Under the pieces are notes generated by a model, which ran no database searches, was not told the DNA's origin, and saw nothing but the letters and a program-made list of their open reading frames with translations. Of a stretch of DNA of 64,000 nt, positions 28,219 to 37,755 are shown one piece after another (within the stretch, counting starts at the first letter, position 1; every line of letters starts with the position of its first letter). The DNA is from JAEXOD01 sp964652025. GTDB taxonomy: Bacteria; Bacteroidota; Ignavibacteria; Ignavibacteriales; Melioribacteraceae. A program made the translations under genes and the position numbers. Location of the stretch: contig CAZYZX010000005.1 in assembly GCA_964652025.1 (NCBI GenBank), positions 62,001 through 126,000 of the forward strand. Reading direction: 5' to 3'.

Positions 28219-28935
28219 ATGAGATATTTATTTTCTGTAATACTTGCAACTTTTTTATTTAGTACGGTAGCTTGCCAAAGCAAAGTAGAAAAAAAAGATT
28301 TAAAAACATTTAAGGATAGCGTAAGCTATGCTATTGGTTATGATGTTGGCAGTAATTTAAGAACTCAAGAAATAGAAGTAGACCCAGAAATGCTTGCAAA
28401 AGGTATTGCAGCAGCACTAAAAGACACATCAGAAGCAGCTTCCATATTTACAAAAGAAGAACTTACCCAAATTTTTGGTACATTACAGCAGAAGATGATG
28501 GAAAAGCAACAAGCTAAATTAGATGAAACTGCTAAGAAAAATAAAGCTATTGAAGATAAATTTTTAGCTGAAAACGCTAAGAAACCAGGCGTAAAAACAT
28601 TACCAAGTGGATTACAATATAAAGTTATTAAATCTGGAAATGGTCCTTCACCAAAAGCAACAGATCAAGTTACTGTAAACTATCGTGGCACATTAATTAA
28701 TGGCGATGAATTTGATAGCTCTTACAAAAGAGGTGAACCAGCTACATTCGTTCTTAATCAAGTAATACCAGGTTGGACAGAAGCATTACAACTTATGAAA
28801 GTTGGTGATAAATGGGAAATTTACTTACCAGCAGCTTTAGCTTATGGTGACAGAGGCGCTGGACAGATGATTGAACCAGGCGCTACTTTAATTTTTGAAG
28901 TTGAATTATTAGGTATTGGCGAACCTAAAAAATAA
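28219..28935 (+). CDS. FKBP-type peptidyl-prolyl isomerase, lipoprotein
   Basis: 238 residues. Lipobox STVAC (Cys19), an FKBP_N dimerisation helix region (~30-130) with the typical DSVSYAIGYDVGSNL start, and an FKBP domain (~140-235) with VTVNYRGTLINGDEFDSSY, GWTEALQLMKVGDKWEIYLP and GATLIFEVELL. The active-site aromatic and aspartate residues are present. It should catalyse proline isomerisation during folding of exported proteins, as Mip/FkpA proteins do. GGAG lies eight bases before the ATG. It is transcribed alone, with a terminator after it. Confidence 0.93.
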   Translation: MRYLFSVILATFLFSTVACQSKVEKKDLKTFKDSVSYAIGYDVGSNLRTQEIEVDPEMLAKGIAAALKDTSEAASIFTKEELTQIFGTLQQKMMEKQQAKLDETAKKNKAIEDKFLAENAKKPGVKTLPSGLQYKVIKSGNGPSPKATDQVTVNYRGTLINGDEFDSSYKRGEPATFVLNQVIPGWTEALQLMKVGDKWEIYLPAALAYGDRGAGQMIEPGATLIFEVELLGIGEPKK

Positions 28936-28942
28936 ATTTATT

Positions 28943-28967
28943 AAGCCCCTTTTAAAGGGGCTTTTTT
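28943..28967 (+). terminator. Rho-independent terminator after the FKBP gene
   Basis: AAGCCCCTTT/AAAGGGGCTT hairpin followed by seven T. It lies between convergent genes; on the minus strand the T run is poor. Confidence 0.88.
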
Positions 28968-31339
28968 TATTTTAAATATTCTTTAAGTTTTGTTGTATCT
29001 ATTTTACCATTATTGTTATAAGGTATAGATTTTATAAAATAAATTTCTTTAGGTATTTTATAACTTGCTAATTTTGTTTTAAGGATTTCTTTTATCTCTG
29101 TTTCAACAATTTCTTTTTTACATACTATAAAGGCAACCGGAACTTGCCCCCAAGTTTTATCGGGTTTACTTAGAATTACAGCATCAGATATAAAATCTAT
29201 TTCACTTAATGCAGTTCTAATTTCTTCTGGGGAAATATTTTCACCACCAGAAATTATTATATCATCTTTTCTCTCTTCAATAATTAATTCCTCAGCTTCG
29301 TTTATAAATCCAATATCATTTGTGTAAAAATAGCCTTCTTTTTTATTATCACCATATTCTAATAATGCATTATTTAGATAATTTCTAAATAAAGTATCTG
29401 TTTTAACAACAATTTCTCCTTTTACATTAGCATTTTTTATTAAGCGATTATTATAATTTATTAGTATCTCTACGTTTTGAAATGGTTTACCGGATGATTT
29501 TGGATTTACAAGTAATTCATTAGGAGAAGCAATAGATACCATGCTGCAAGTTTCTGTACTACCATATACTTTGTATAATTTTATTCCTCTATTAAGTGCT
29601 TCTTTTACCAAATTATCATCTGCTTTTGCACCGCCCAAAATTACTGCTTTAATTTTTGTAAGGTCTATATTAGTAGTTAATAAATCGCTAAGCTGTTTTG
29701 GCACTAATGATATATAGCTAATATTATATTTTTCAATGCAAGTTTTTAAATCCAAATAATTAGTAGATTTGGGAATTACAACTTTAGCATTTGCAAGTAT
29801 TGCTCTAAACATAATCATTAATCCACCAATGTGGTTTACTGGGAGTGAAGCTAAAAAAATATCATCACTTGTAACATTAAAGTAATTAATAAATTTATTG
29901 GCAGAATTGATAATGCTTGTAAGAGGAATAATTACCGCTTTTGGTAAATTTGTACTTCCAGATGTAAAGAGGATAAGCTCGGGTTCGCTTATGTTTTTAG
30001 GGGAATTATCAATCGGTATTATTTTTTTGTTACTTACAAATAAATTAGATTTAAATGTATTTGCTAAATTTAGTGCTTGTTCATAATTTATTTTTGGATC
30101 AATCACTATGGGTGTGGAATTATTTTTCCATGTGTTTAATATTAAATTATTTAGATTTTGAATTGGTAAATTATAAAGGCTAATAAATGAATTGCAAGGA
30201 ATTTTAATAGAATTGAAATCTATATTATTTATTAATTTATCTGCGGATAAGTGGTTGTTAAAATGTTCTATGAATATACTTGGGGAATAATTAAAAAAAT
30301 TATAAGTAATATTTTTGTTATATTTAGTAAAATTAGTATTAATAAAACAATACCCATCCTTAAATAAAAATTCATCGTTTCTTTCATCTAATAAAGTAAA
30401 TGTATTTAATCCATGTGCATAGTTTTGCCTTAGGCTTGCTAAGTAAAAAAGAGATGGAAGAGAATAATAACTTTCAAAAGAAGAGGAAATTATAAAATTA
30501 ATATTTTTATATTTGTCATTTGTTAATAAATCTATAATTTTATAAACATCACCTAAAATAGTTGGCTTAATTATAAAAGTTTTTATATTATAATTTTGTA
30601 TCAATTCATCAATATCATTTAGACTAAAATTAAATGAATCTATTGCAATTTTATCTATATAAGATTGTAAAAATCTATAATCAGATAAATTATTAATAGG
30701 ATCTTCAATGTATTCAAAATCGATTTGTGTAAATTTATTAAAATATTCCTCAATCATTTCTGTGGGGAATGTACCGTTAGGGTCGAGGCGTATTTTAATA
30801 TTATTCTTATAATTTTTGTAAATATTATTTAATATCTCTATTTCTTTGTTAAAATCTAAAAAACCAATTTTATACTTTATAGTTTTATAACCTTGTTTTA
30901 TAAGCAAATCAGTTTTTTGTAAAACATCAGGTTCAGATAAAGATAAAATAGCATTCACCTTAATTTTGTTTGCAACAGGATTAAAAAAAAGTGGATGATT
31001 ATTTAATAAATAAAATCTTAAAAAAATAGATTGTAGAGCAAAATTAAGTGAGGGATATTTACACAATGAATTTACAGTTTCCAAAATAAAAGATGGGGAA
31101 TTATCTGTATTTAAATTTAACAGAGAGGGGATAATATTTTTTAGATTGCTAATAACTTCTTTTACAGTTTCTTTAGAAAAACCTTGTAATGGTGCAGCTT
31201 CACCAATTATAAGTTGATTGTTTTCGAAAAGTACTTCGATAATTAAAGAATCCCGTGTTTTAAATATATTTTTAGCAGTTGCAAAGGGTGTGGCAAAATT
31301 AAAATTATATGCTCTAAAATTAACTGAGCGTATTTTCAT
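28967..31339 (-). CDS. menCE: fused o-succinylbenzoate synthase (MenC) and o-succinylbenzoate-CoA ligase (MenE)
   Basis: 790 residues. Residues 1-~340 are MenC, an enolase-superfamily enzyme that dehydrates SHCHC to o-succinylbenzoate: KYK pair (155, 157), metal ligands D186, E212 and D234, and K258 are all in place. Residues ~345-790 are MenE, an adenylate-forming ligase making OSB-CoA: P-loop TSGSTNLPK (459-467), YGSTET, a TNDIG aspartate, SGGENISPEEI and the C-terminal lysine in NNGKID. Both active sites look intact, so one chain does two consecutive steps. The reading frame is unbroken through the join. It overlaps menA by four bases and is the last gene of the menaquinone operon. Confidence 0.93.
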   Translation of the reverse strand: MKIRSVNFRAYNFNFATPFATAKNIFKTRDSLIIEVLFENNQLIIGEAAPLQGFSKETVKEVISNLKNIIPSLLNLNTDNSPSFILETVNSLCKYPSLNFALQSIFLRFYLLNNHPLFFNPVANKIKVNAILSLSEPDVLQKTDLLIKQGYKTIKYKIGFLDFNKEIEILNNIYKNYKNNIKIRLDPNGTFPTEMIEEYFNKFTQIDFEYIEDPINNLSDYRFLQSYIDKIAIDSFNFSLNDIDELIQNYNIKTFIIKPTILGDVYKIIDLLTNDKYKNINFIISSSFESYYSLPSLFYLASLRQNYAHGLNTFTLLDERNDEFLFKDGYCFINTNFTKYNKNITYNFFNYSPSIFIEHFNNHLSADKLINNIDFNSIKIPCNSFISLYNLPIQNLNNLILNTWKNNSTPIVIDPKINYEQALNLANTFKSNLFVSNKKIIPIDNSPKNISEPELILFTSGSTNLPKAVIIPLTSIINSANKFINYFNVTSDDIFLASLPVNHIGGLMIMFRAILANAKVVIPKSTNYLDLKTCIEKYNISYISLVPKQLSDLLTTNIDLTKIKAVILGGAKADDNLVKEALNRGIKLYKVYGSTETCSMVSIASPNELLVNPKSSGKPFQNVEILINYNNRLIKNANVKGEIVVKTDTLFRNYLNNALLEYGDNKKEGYFYTNDIGFINEAEELIIEERKDDIIISGGENISPEEIRTALSEIDFISDAVILSKPDKTWGQVPVAFIVCKKEIVETEIKEILKTKLASYKIPKEIYFIKSIPYNNNGKIDTTKLKEYLK

Positions 31340-32235
31340 AATAAAATACCAATTGCAAACAATAAGCCATAAATAGCAGATAGTTTAGCGGTAAGAGCAA
31401 GAGTTTCATTAAGTTCTGGACCGCTAAAAGTAAAAATCATTTTAATTAATTTAATAGCAATAGGTAATGAAATTAAGGGTAAAAAGATAAATAAAGATAA
31501 ATTAAAAATAAAAAAAACTACGGGTAAAATTAAATAAGAAAGAATCATAAAGGATAAGTATTGGTAGCGTGTAAATTTTCTACCAAATTTAACAGCCAAA
31601 GTGTGCTTACCAGAAATTTTATCCGCTTCGATATCTCTATAATTATTAACTACCAATATATTTGTAATTAAAGCTCCTACAGGGATAGAGGCTAAAAATA
31701 CAAATGGATTAACTTGAAAAGCCTGTACATAAAAAGTGCCAACGGTGCCAACAAAGCCAAAAAATAAAAAAACAAAAATATCCCCAAGTCCATTATATGC
31801 TAATGGATACGGTCCAGCAGTGTAAGCAATGCCAGCAAAAATAGAAAGCAAGCCAATTAATAAAACAACAATTCCACCTAAATAAACCAAGTATAAACCA
31901 AGTAAGAAAGTAACACCGAAAGTAATAAAAATTCCCCACTTCATTTCTTTAACAGAAATAAGACCAGAAGCCAAAACTCGTCTTGGTCCAATTCTATCTT
32001 CTCTATCACTACCAGCTAAAAAGTCGTATAAGTCGTTAACAAAATTAGTTCCAACTTGAATTAAAATTGAACAGATTAACGCAATGAGGAAAGCAATAAA
32101 ATTAAATTTATCGTATTTAATTGCAACAGCAGTACCAACTAAAACAGGCGCAATTGCAGCGGGTAAAGTTTTGGGTCTGCTAGCTAAAATCCAGCTTTCA
32201 AACTTAGAAATAGATTTAACGTAACCGGAATTCAT
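31336..32235 (-). CDS. menA: 1,4-dihydroxy-2-naphthoate polyprenyltransferase
   Basis: 299 residues, about eight to nine membrane helices, UbiA family. The two Asp-rich motifs are present: NDLYDFLAGSD (~68-78) and NNYRDIEADKISGK (~192-205). It prenylates DHNA in the cytoplasmic membrane to give demethylmenaquinone. It lies two bases after menB and overlaps menC/E by four, so it is expressed with the rest of the pathway. Confidence 0.94.
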   Translation of the reverse strand: MNSGYVKSISKFESWILASRPKTLPAAIAPVLVGTAVAIKYDKFNFIAFLIALICSILIQVGTNFVNDLYDFLAGSDREDRIGPRRVLASGLISVKEMKWGIFITFGVTFLLGLYLVYLGGIVVLLIGLLSIFAGIAYTAGPYPLAYNGLGDIFVFLFFGFVGTVGTFYVQAFQVNPFVFLASIPVGALITNILVVNNYRDIEADKISGKHTLAVKFGRKFTRYQYLSFMILSYLILPVVFFIFNLSLFIFLPLISLPIAIKLIKMIFTFSGPELNETLALTAKLSAIYGLLFAIGILL

Positions 32236-32237
32236 AA

Positions 32238-33068
32238 CTAAGGAACTCGTGGAAATTTAGAAAAATCGGGTTTGCGTTTTTCGTTATAAGCATTGCGTCC
32301 TTCTTGTGCTTCATCACTCATATAGTAAAGTAAAGTAGCGTTTCCTGCTAATTCTTGTATACCTGCTTGTCCATCAAGCTCTGCATTAAAAGCAGATTTA
32401 AGCAACCTTATAGCTAATGGGCTATGTTCTAAAATTTGTTTTGCCCAGCTAATGCCTTCTTCTTCTAACTGTTCTACAGGAACCACTTTATTAACTAATC
32501 CCATATTTAAAGCTTCTTGAGCATTGTATTGACGGCATAAGTACCAAATTTCTCTAGCCTTTTTTTGACCAACAATTCTTGCTAAATAGCTGCTACCAAA
32601 ACCGCCATCAAAGCTGCCAACTTTTGGTCCTGTTTGCCCAAAAATTGCGTTATCTGCGGCAATGGTTAAATCGCAAACAACATGTAGTACGTGTCCACCA
32701 CCTATTGCATAGCCTGCAACAAGTGCAATAACAGGTTTGGGGATGCTGCGTATTTGCTTTTGCACGTCCAAGATATTTAATCTTGGTACTCCATCTTTTC
32801 CAACGTAACCTTTATCACCGCGTATTTTTTGGTCACCACCACTACAAAATGAATATTTGCCATCTTTTGCAGGACCGTTTCCGGTTAGTAATATTACCCC
32901 AATATTAGAATCTTCTCTTGCATCGTTAAAAGCATCATAAAGTTCCTTAACTGTGTCGGGTCTAAATGCATTTCTAACTTCTGGTCTATTAAAAGCTATT
33001 CTTGCTATTCCTTCTGCTTTGTGATATGTAATATCTGTGTAATCTTTTGCTTTTATCCAATTAATCAT
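32238..33068 (-). CDS. menB: 1,4-dihydroxy-2-naphthoyl-CoA synthase
   Basis: 276 residues, crotonase superfamily. Typical MenB features are ITYHKAEGIARIAFNRPEVRNAFRP at the start, the oxyanion region (AGYAIGGGH, QTGPKVGSFDGG) and a C-terminal DFSKFPRVP tail. It cyclises o-succinylbenzoyl-CoA. Length matches the family. It lies between menH and menA on the same strand with ~37 bp upstream. Confidence 0.96.
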   Translation of the reverse strand: MINWIKAKDYTDITYHKAEGIARIAFNRPEVRNAFRPDTVKELYDAFNDAREDSNIGVILLTGNGPAKDGKYSFCSGGDQKIRGDKGYVGKDGVPRLNILDVQKQIRSIPKPVIALVAGYAIGGGHVLHVVCDLTIAADNAIFGQTGPKVGSFDGGFGSSYLARIVGQKKAREIWYLCRQYNAQEALNMGLVNKVVPVEQLEEEGISWAKQILEHSPLAIRLLKSAFNAELDGQAGIQELAGNATLLYYMSDEAQEGRNAYNEKRKPDFSKFPRVP

Positions 33069-33105
33069 TTAATCCTCTAATTTTTAAAAATAACATTACT
33101 TAAAT

Positions 33106-33870
33106 TTATAAAGTTTCTAAAAATTTTTCTACTTCTTTTATAAAATCTTCTTCATTTTCTAAATGGGGTATGTGTCCAGCATTATTAATAATAATATGTT
33201 TGGAGTTTGGTATTAATTTATTTAGTGTTTTGTTAATCAATGTATATTTATTATCTAAATTGCCGGTTATTAATAAAACGGGGAAAGTTAAAGATGATAA
33301 ATATTGATATTTGGGTAACATTGCTCCTTGACTAAAACCAACTAAAAGTTTAACAACTTCTGATGCATTATTAAGTGATCTTTTATTTATAAGCAAGTTT
33401 TTTAGTTGTGGCTTTAGATTTAATGACCTAAAAATTTCAGTATCATACCAGCTTTGAATGAATAAATTGTAATTATCTAATATTTTTTGCGCTAATAATT
33501 TATCGTTATTTAATCTATTTAATCTTTCTTGTTCATTTTCAATGCCTGCTGTTCCACTTTCTAGAATAAGTGCTTTAATTAAGTTAGGATATTTACACGC
33601 AAAAGATAAAGCAGCGCGTGCACCTAAAGAGTATCCAACTAAGATAATAGATTTTTTTGTTTGAGAGCTTATTATATTTTTTATATAATTAATAACATCA
33701 TCTTCTGTATACAATAAATCACTTGATTTATTATAATTACCATGTCCGGGTAAATCTATTGCCAAAGTTTTATAATTATTAAAAAAATTATATTTTAAAA
33801 TATTATCCCAATCGTTAGCATTACCTAAAAAGCCATGCAAGAATAAAATTAAATCTTTATCATTGTGCAT
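33106..33870 (-). CDS. menH: 2-succinyl-6-hydroxy-2,4-cyclohexadiene-1-carboxylate synthase (MenH)
   Basis: 254 residues, alpha/beta hydrolase. Oxyanion HGFLGNANDW, nucleophile elbow GYSLGAR, and a C-terminal catalytic His in NNAGHIPHLE. It removes pyruvate from SEPHCHC to give SHCHC. The frame can be extended to a TTG at 33897, but the ATG at 33870 fits the usual N-terminus (DLILFLHGFLG) and gives an 11-base overlap with menD, so I use it. Its position between menD and menB matches the pathway order and supports MenH over a generic hydrolase. Confidence 0.88.
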   Translation of the reverse strand: MHNDKDLILFLHGFLGNANDWDNILKYNFFNNYKTLAIDLPGHGNYNKSSDLLYTEDDVINYIKNIISSQTKKSIILVGYSLGARAALSFACKYPNLIKALILESGTAGIENEQERLNRLNNDKLLAQKILDNYNLFIQSWYDTEIFRSLNLKPQLKNLLINKRSLNNASEVVKLLVGFSQGAMLPKYQYLSSLTFPVLLITGNLDNKYTLINKTLNKLIPNSKHIIINNAGHIPHLENEEDFIKEVEKFLETL

Positions 33871-35620
33871 TAAAATACTCGATTGATATTTTTTCAAAAA
33901 TTGATTTTAATTTGCTATAAATTTCTGCGGAATTATTAATATCAGTTTTTAGATGTAAAATTAAGGGTTTGGGATTGTTATAAAAACTATTTATATATGA
34001 GGATAATTTATTATTAGAATTTACATAGTAATAATTAATGTTAAATGCTTTGGCGATATTTTTAATATTTTGATTTTGAGGAGTAACAAAATATTTATCA
34101 AAAAGAGCTTGATTTTTTGATATAGGAAGAAGCTTAAAAATTCCACCACCATTATTATCTAAGACTATAATACAAATGGGTAAGTTTAGGGTGCTAATAT
34201 AAATTAAGCTGCCAACATCGTGTAAAAAGGCTAAGTCTCCACTAATAAAAACTAATGGGGAATTTAATCCATAAGCAATTCCAGCGGCAGTAGCGTTATT
34301 TCCATCTATTCCGCTAGCACCACGGTTGCAAAAAACCATATTTTGGTTATTACTTGCATTTGTAAAAAGCTCAAAATATCTAACCGGCATGCTATTACCA
34401 AGCATAATTGGGGCTTTTTTATTTAATGCTGTAGATATGGTTTTAATAATTTTCCCTTCAAATGTAATTGGTAACTTTTTTATTTCTAAGTTTTTTGTCT
34501 TTTCAATATTTTTATTTATTAAAATTATTTTTTGTATAAATTCATCATCGTTTTTATTTTTAATCTTTTTTATAACATTTAATGCATTTAACGCAAAGTT
34601 ATCATAATCTAAGGAATAAATTTGATTTACTGTGCGAGATGGGTCAAATAAGTCTCCATAAGGATTAATAAGGATTTTTGTAGCTTTTGAAGACTTAAAT
34701 AATTCCAAAATTTTATTATTAATTGGAGTTTTACCAAATTGTAAAATTAAGTCGCTTTCTGTAAAAAGGTTTTGCAAAATTTGGGAATCGAAAAAAGATA
34801 AATTATTTAAAACTAAATCTGAATTATTATATAGATTAAGAATAAAAGAGGAAAGAATATCTGGATATATAAAGAATTTAAGTTTTTTTGATATTTTAAT
34901 TATTGATTGATAAAAGTAGGGGGAATAATAATCACCACCTAAAACAATTAAACCTCTCTTATAACTTGGTAAGCTTTCTATAAAATTAAAATCATTAGTT
35001 TTTAGATTAGTAATTTTAGAACTAACAATATTATAATTAATTTTAGCAAGATTTTTTAAGTCAAAATTTATATTAAACGAAGAGGGTTCAAGTGGTTTAG
35101 CAAATGGGAAATTTATATGAATGGGTCCTCTATTTTTTATGTTTGCAATATTATAACATTCCACAGCCTTATCGGCAATTTCATTAAGTTTATTTAAGGA
35201 AGGTTCTAAGTTTTTTAAGTAAAAATAAGCTTTAATGTGATTAGCAAAAATGTTATCTTGGTTAATAGTTTGGTTTTCTCCACAAAATAGTTGAATTTCG
35301 GGTCTATCTGCAGTGCATGCAATTAAGGGCACTCTACTATTAAATGCTTCAACAATAGCTGGGTAAAGTTCGGCAGCAGCTGTTCCACTAGTGGTAACTA
35401 CTAAAACAGGTTCTTGTGTAGCCTTAGCAATTCCTAATGCAAAAAATGCTGCAGAGCGTTCATCTAAAATAACAGTTTTTTTAATCTTTTTATTAGCATC
35501 TAATGCAGCAATAATAGGGGTATTTCTGCTACCAGGAGAAACAACAGCGTGCTTCAATCCTTGCAATTGTAAAGTATTTACAAAAACAGATGCGTATAGA
35601 AAATTATCGTTAAAATTCAT
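33860..35620 (-). CDS. menD: 2-succinyl-5-enolpyruvyl-6-hydroxy-3-cyclohexene-1-carboxylate synthase (MenD)
   Basis: 586 residues, thiamine-diphosphate enzyme. N-terminal Pyr domain with HAVVSPGSRNTPI and the GTAAAELYPAIVEA segment; central domain; C-terminal PP domain with the GDLAFLHD...NNGGGIF ThDP/Mg motif. It joins 2-oxoglutarate to isochorismate. A TTG start twelve bases upstream is possible, but ATG 35620 overlaps menF by eleven bases, the same spacing as the menH/menD overlap. Length is normal for the family. Confidence 0.95.
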   Translation of the reverse strand: MNFNDNFLYASVFVNTLQLQGLKHAVVSPGSRNTPIIAALDANKKIKKTVILDERSAAFFALGIAKATQEPVLVVTTSGTAAAELYPAIVEAFNSRVPLIACTADRPEIQLFCGENQTINQDNIFANHIKAYFYLKNLEPSLNKLNEIADKAVECYNIANIKNRGPIHINFPFAKPLEPSSFNINFDLKNLAKINYNIVSSKITNLKTNDFNFIESLPSYKRGLIVLGGDYYSPYFYQSIIKISKKLKFFIYPDILSSFILNLYNNSDLVLNNLSFFDSQILQNLFTESDLILQFGKTPINNKILELFKSSKATKILINPYGDLFDPSRTVNQIYSLDYDNFALNALNVIKKIKNKNDDEFIQKIILINKNIEKTKNLEIKKLPITFEGKIIKTISTALNKKAPIMLGNSMPVRYFELFTNASNNQNMVFCNRGASGIDGNNATAAGIAYGLNSPLVFISGDLAFLHDVGSLIYISTLNLPICIIVLDNNGGGIFKLLPISKNQALFDKYFVTPQNQNIKNIAKAFNINYYYVNSNNKLSSYINSFYNNPKPLILHLKTDINNSAEIYSKLKSIFEKISIEYFNAQ

Positions 35621-36953
35621 CGAAATCTTCAATTAAACTTAAAATGGGTATAAATTTATATTCAGTTTCGGTATATTCTTTTTCAGCATCGCTACCATTA
35701 ACAATACCGCAGCCGGCAAAAGCATGCAAAATATCTTTTTTAATAAGTGCGCTGCGCAAAGCCACATAAAAATCTGCATTGCCATTGGGGCATAAAAATC
35801 CAATAATTCCGCTGTATAAACCTCTATCAAATTTTTCTAAATGCAAAATAATTTCTTTTGCTTTGTGCTTGGGGTAGCCACATACTGCTGGAGTTGGGAA
35901 TAATTTTTCTATAACATCAAAAGAAGTAGTACCATTTTTGAAAGTTGCGGAAATGTTTGTTTGCAAATGCTTAATATAATGCAAATCTTTTATTTTTGGT
36001 ATAGGGTCAAATTCTTGTTTAACAGTTATATCTTTTAATCCGTAAAGGATGTAATCTAAAACTTGTTTATGCTCGTTTAAGTTTTTTATGTCGTTTAATA
36101 ATTCAGCCCCATTGCCGTTGGTTGTGCTGCCGGCTAGTGCTTCAGTTTCTATTTTATTACCACGTAAAGCTAAAAACTTTTCTGGTGTGGCGCCAAAAAA
36201 TAACGACTCGTTTTTCTTGTATCCAAATATTAAACTTTCTGGGTGTTTTATGCTTAAAGTACCAAAAATTTGTGATGGGGAAATATTTTTTATGTTTTGC
36301 TTTAATGCAATTGATTTTTTGCGCGCTAAAACAACTTTAGTAACTTCATTATTTGCAATTTTGTGTAATGCAGATTTAACAATTGAGTTCCAATAACTTT
36401 TATCGGTACTTTCAAATGTTTTGCCACTTAAAACAGTTTGGATATTTTCTTTACAGTTTCCACCACTGCAATTAATTTTATCCCATAACTGGGTATCTTC
36501 GTTAAAATTGTTAATATTTGTGTTTATAATTAAACTAAATTCTAAATTATTTTTAATAATTATAACTTTAGGTATAAAAAAATCGTATTGGTTAAAATCA
36601 TTCCAAATGTCGGATATCTCTTCACTAAATTTAATTCCACCACAAATTATTGGTAGATTTGATTCTGGGTAATTAAAAAATATTTTTTGTTTTATTAAAG
36701 GATATAAATTTATTAGTTTATTTTCTGCTAAAATTTTTTTAGAAATTGGTAGTTCTATTCTTCCAACAGCAACAAATTGTTGATTAATTAATGGATTATG
36801 CCAATAAAAATAGTTTTCTGAGACAAGATTATCCATTAAGGATAAAAAATTAAAGTTATTAATATTGAATTTGTAACTATAAAATTTAGCAATTTTTTTG
36901 GTATTTTTAAGGTTGTTAAATATAAATTCTCTTACTTCGTTTGTAATTAGCAT
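35610..36953 (-). CDS. menF: isochorismate synthase (MenF)
   Basis: 447 residues, chorismate-binding enzyme family. The C-terminal half has the key motifs TEALAGST, NEHKQVLDYI, LFPTPAVCGYPK, DRGLYSGIIGF and GCGIVNGSDAEKEYTETEYK, all typical of MenF/EntC. It converts chorismate to isochorismate, the first committed step. First gene of the men operon, divergent from the metallopeptidase gene across 59 bp that must hold promoters for both directions. Confidence 0.94.
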   Translation of the reverse strand: MLITNEVREFIFNNLKNTKKIAKFYSYKFNINNFNFLSLMDNLVSENYFYWHNPLINQQFVAVGRIELPISKKILAENKLINLYPLIKQKIFFNYPESNLPIICGGIKFSEEISDIWNDFNQYDFFIPKVIIIKNNLEFSLIINTNINNFNEDTQLWDKINCSGGNCKENIQTVLSGKTFESTDKSYWNSIVKSALHKIANNEVTKVVLARKKSIALKQNIKNISPSQIFGTLSIKHPESLIFGYKKNESLFFGATPEKFLALRGNKIETEALAGSTTNGNGAELLNDIKNLNEHKQVLDYILYGLKDITVKQEFDPIPKIKDLHYIKHLQTNISATFKNGTTSFDVIEKLFPTPAVCGYPKHKAKEIILHLEKFDRGLYSGIIGFLCPNGNADFYVALRSALIKKDILHAFAGCGIVNGSDAEKEYTETEYKFIPILSLIEDFDEF

Positions 36954-37012
36954 AAAAAAGGTAAAAACTCCAATTTAATACTATAAATATAAAAATAAAT
37001 TTATTAAGAATA

Positions 37013-37660
37013 ATGAAAAATGTAAAATTAGAAATAGAAGGAACTGAAATAAATATATCTATACGCAAAAGCAAAGCTGCAAAATATGTTCGCTTACAGT
37101 TGCACCCTAAGCGTGGGTTCGAAGTAGTTTTACCATTTCGGGCAGCAGGCAATTTTGCATATGACATTATTAATAAAAACAAGTTGTGGATTAAAGAGGT
37201 TCACAACAAAAGTAATAAACAACAAAAAAAGTTTTATTACTTAGGGGAACTTGTAACAGTTGAAAAATTTCCAAAACTGTTTACACGTAATGATAATGTG
37301 GAATATATTTTTGATGAATACAAAGAGCTTAACGAAAAACTTTACGATAAATTTTTGCGAGAAAATGGTAAAACATATTTACCAATAAGAATAAATGAGC
37401 TTGCAAAAAAAATGGAATTATCGTTTAAAGAATTACGTATTAGAGCGCTTACAAATAGGTGGGGTAGTTGCAGCAGTAAAAAAGTTATTACATTAAATTA
37501 TAGATTAATGCAATTAGCGCCAATCTTAATTGATTACGTAATTGTGCACGAGTTATGTCACTTAATAGAAATGAATCACTCAGTAAAATTTTGGAATTTA
37601 GTAGCAAAAATATTCCCAAATTATAAAGAATTGAGAAAGGAAATAGCAAGTTACAGATAA
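37013..37660 (+). CDS. YgjP-like (DUF45) zinc metallopeptidase
   Basis: 215 residues. The zinc motif HELCH is followed by a downstream Asn-His (EMNHSVKFW), and the family block LTNRWGSCSSKKVITLNYRL precedes it. These define the YgjP/DUF45 M48-like peptidase family. No signal peptide, so it is cytoplasmic. Substrate unknown. It stands alone between the men operon and proS. Confidence 0.88.
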   Translation: MKNVKLEIEGTEINISIRKSKAAKYVRLQLHPKRGFEVVLPFRAAGNFAYDIINKNKLWIKEVHNKSNKQQKKFYYLGELVTVEKFPKLFTRNDNVEYIFDEYKELNEKLYDKFLRENGKTYLPIRINELAKKMELSFKELRIRALTNRWGSCSSKKVITLNYRLMQLAPILIDYVIVHELCHLIEMNHSVKFWNLVAKIFPNYKELRKEIASYR

Positions 37661-37755
37661 TATAAAAAAATAAATAAGAATATAGTTTATTGAATAAGGT
37701 GAATTTTTTTGTTATTTTAATAACTTATTTTAAAATAAATATGTAAAGAGAAAAG

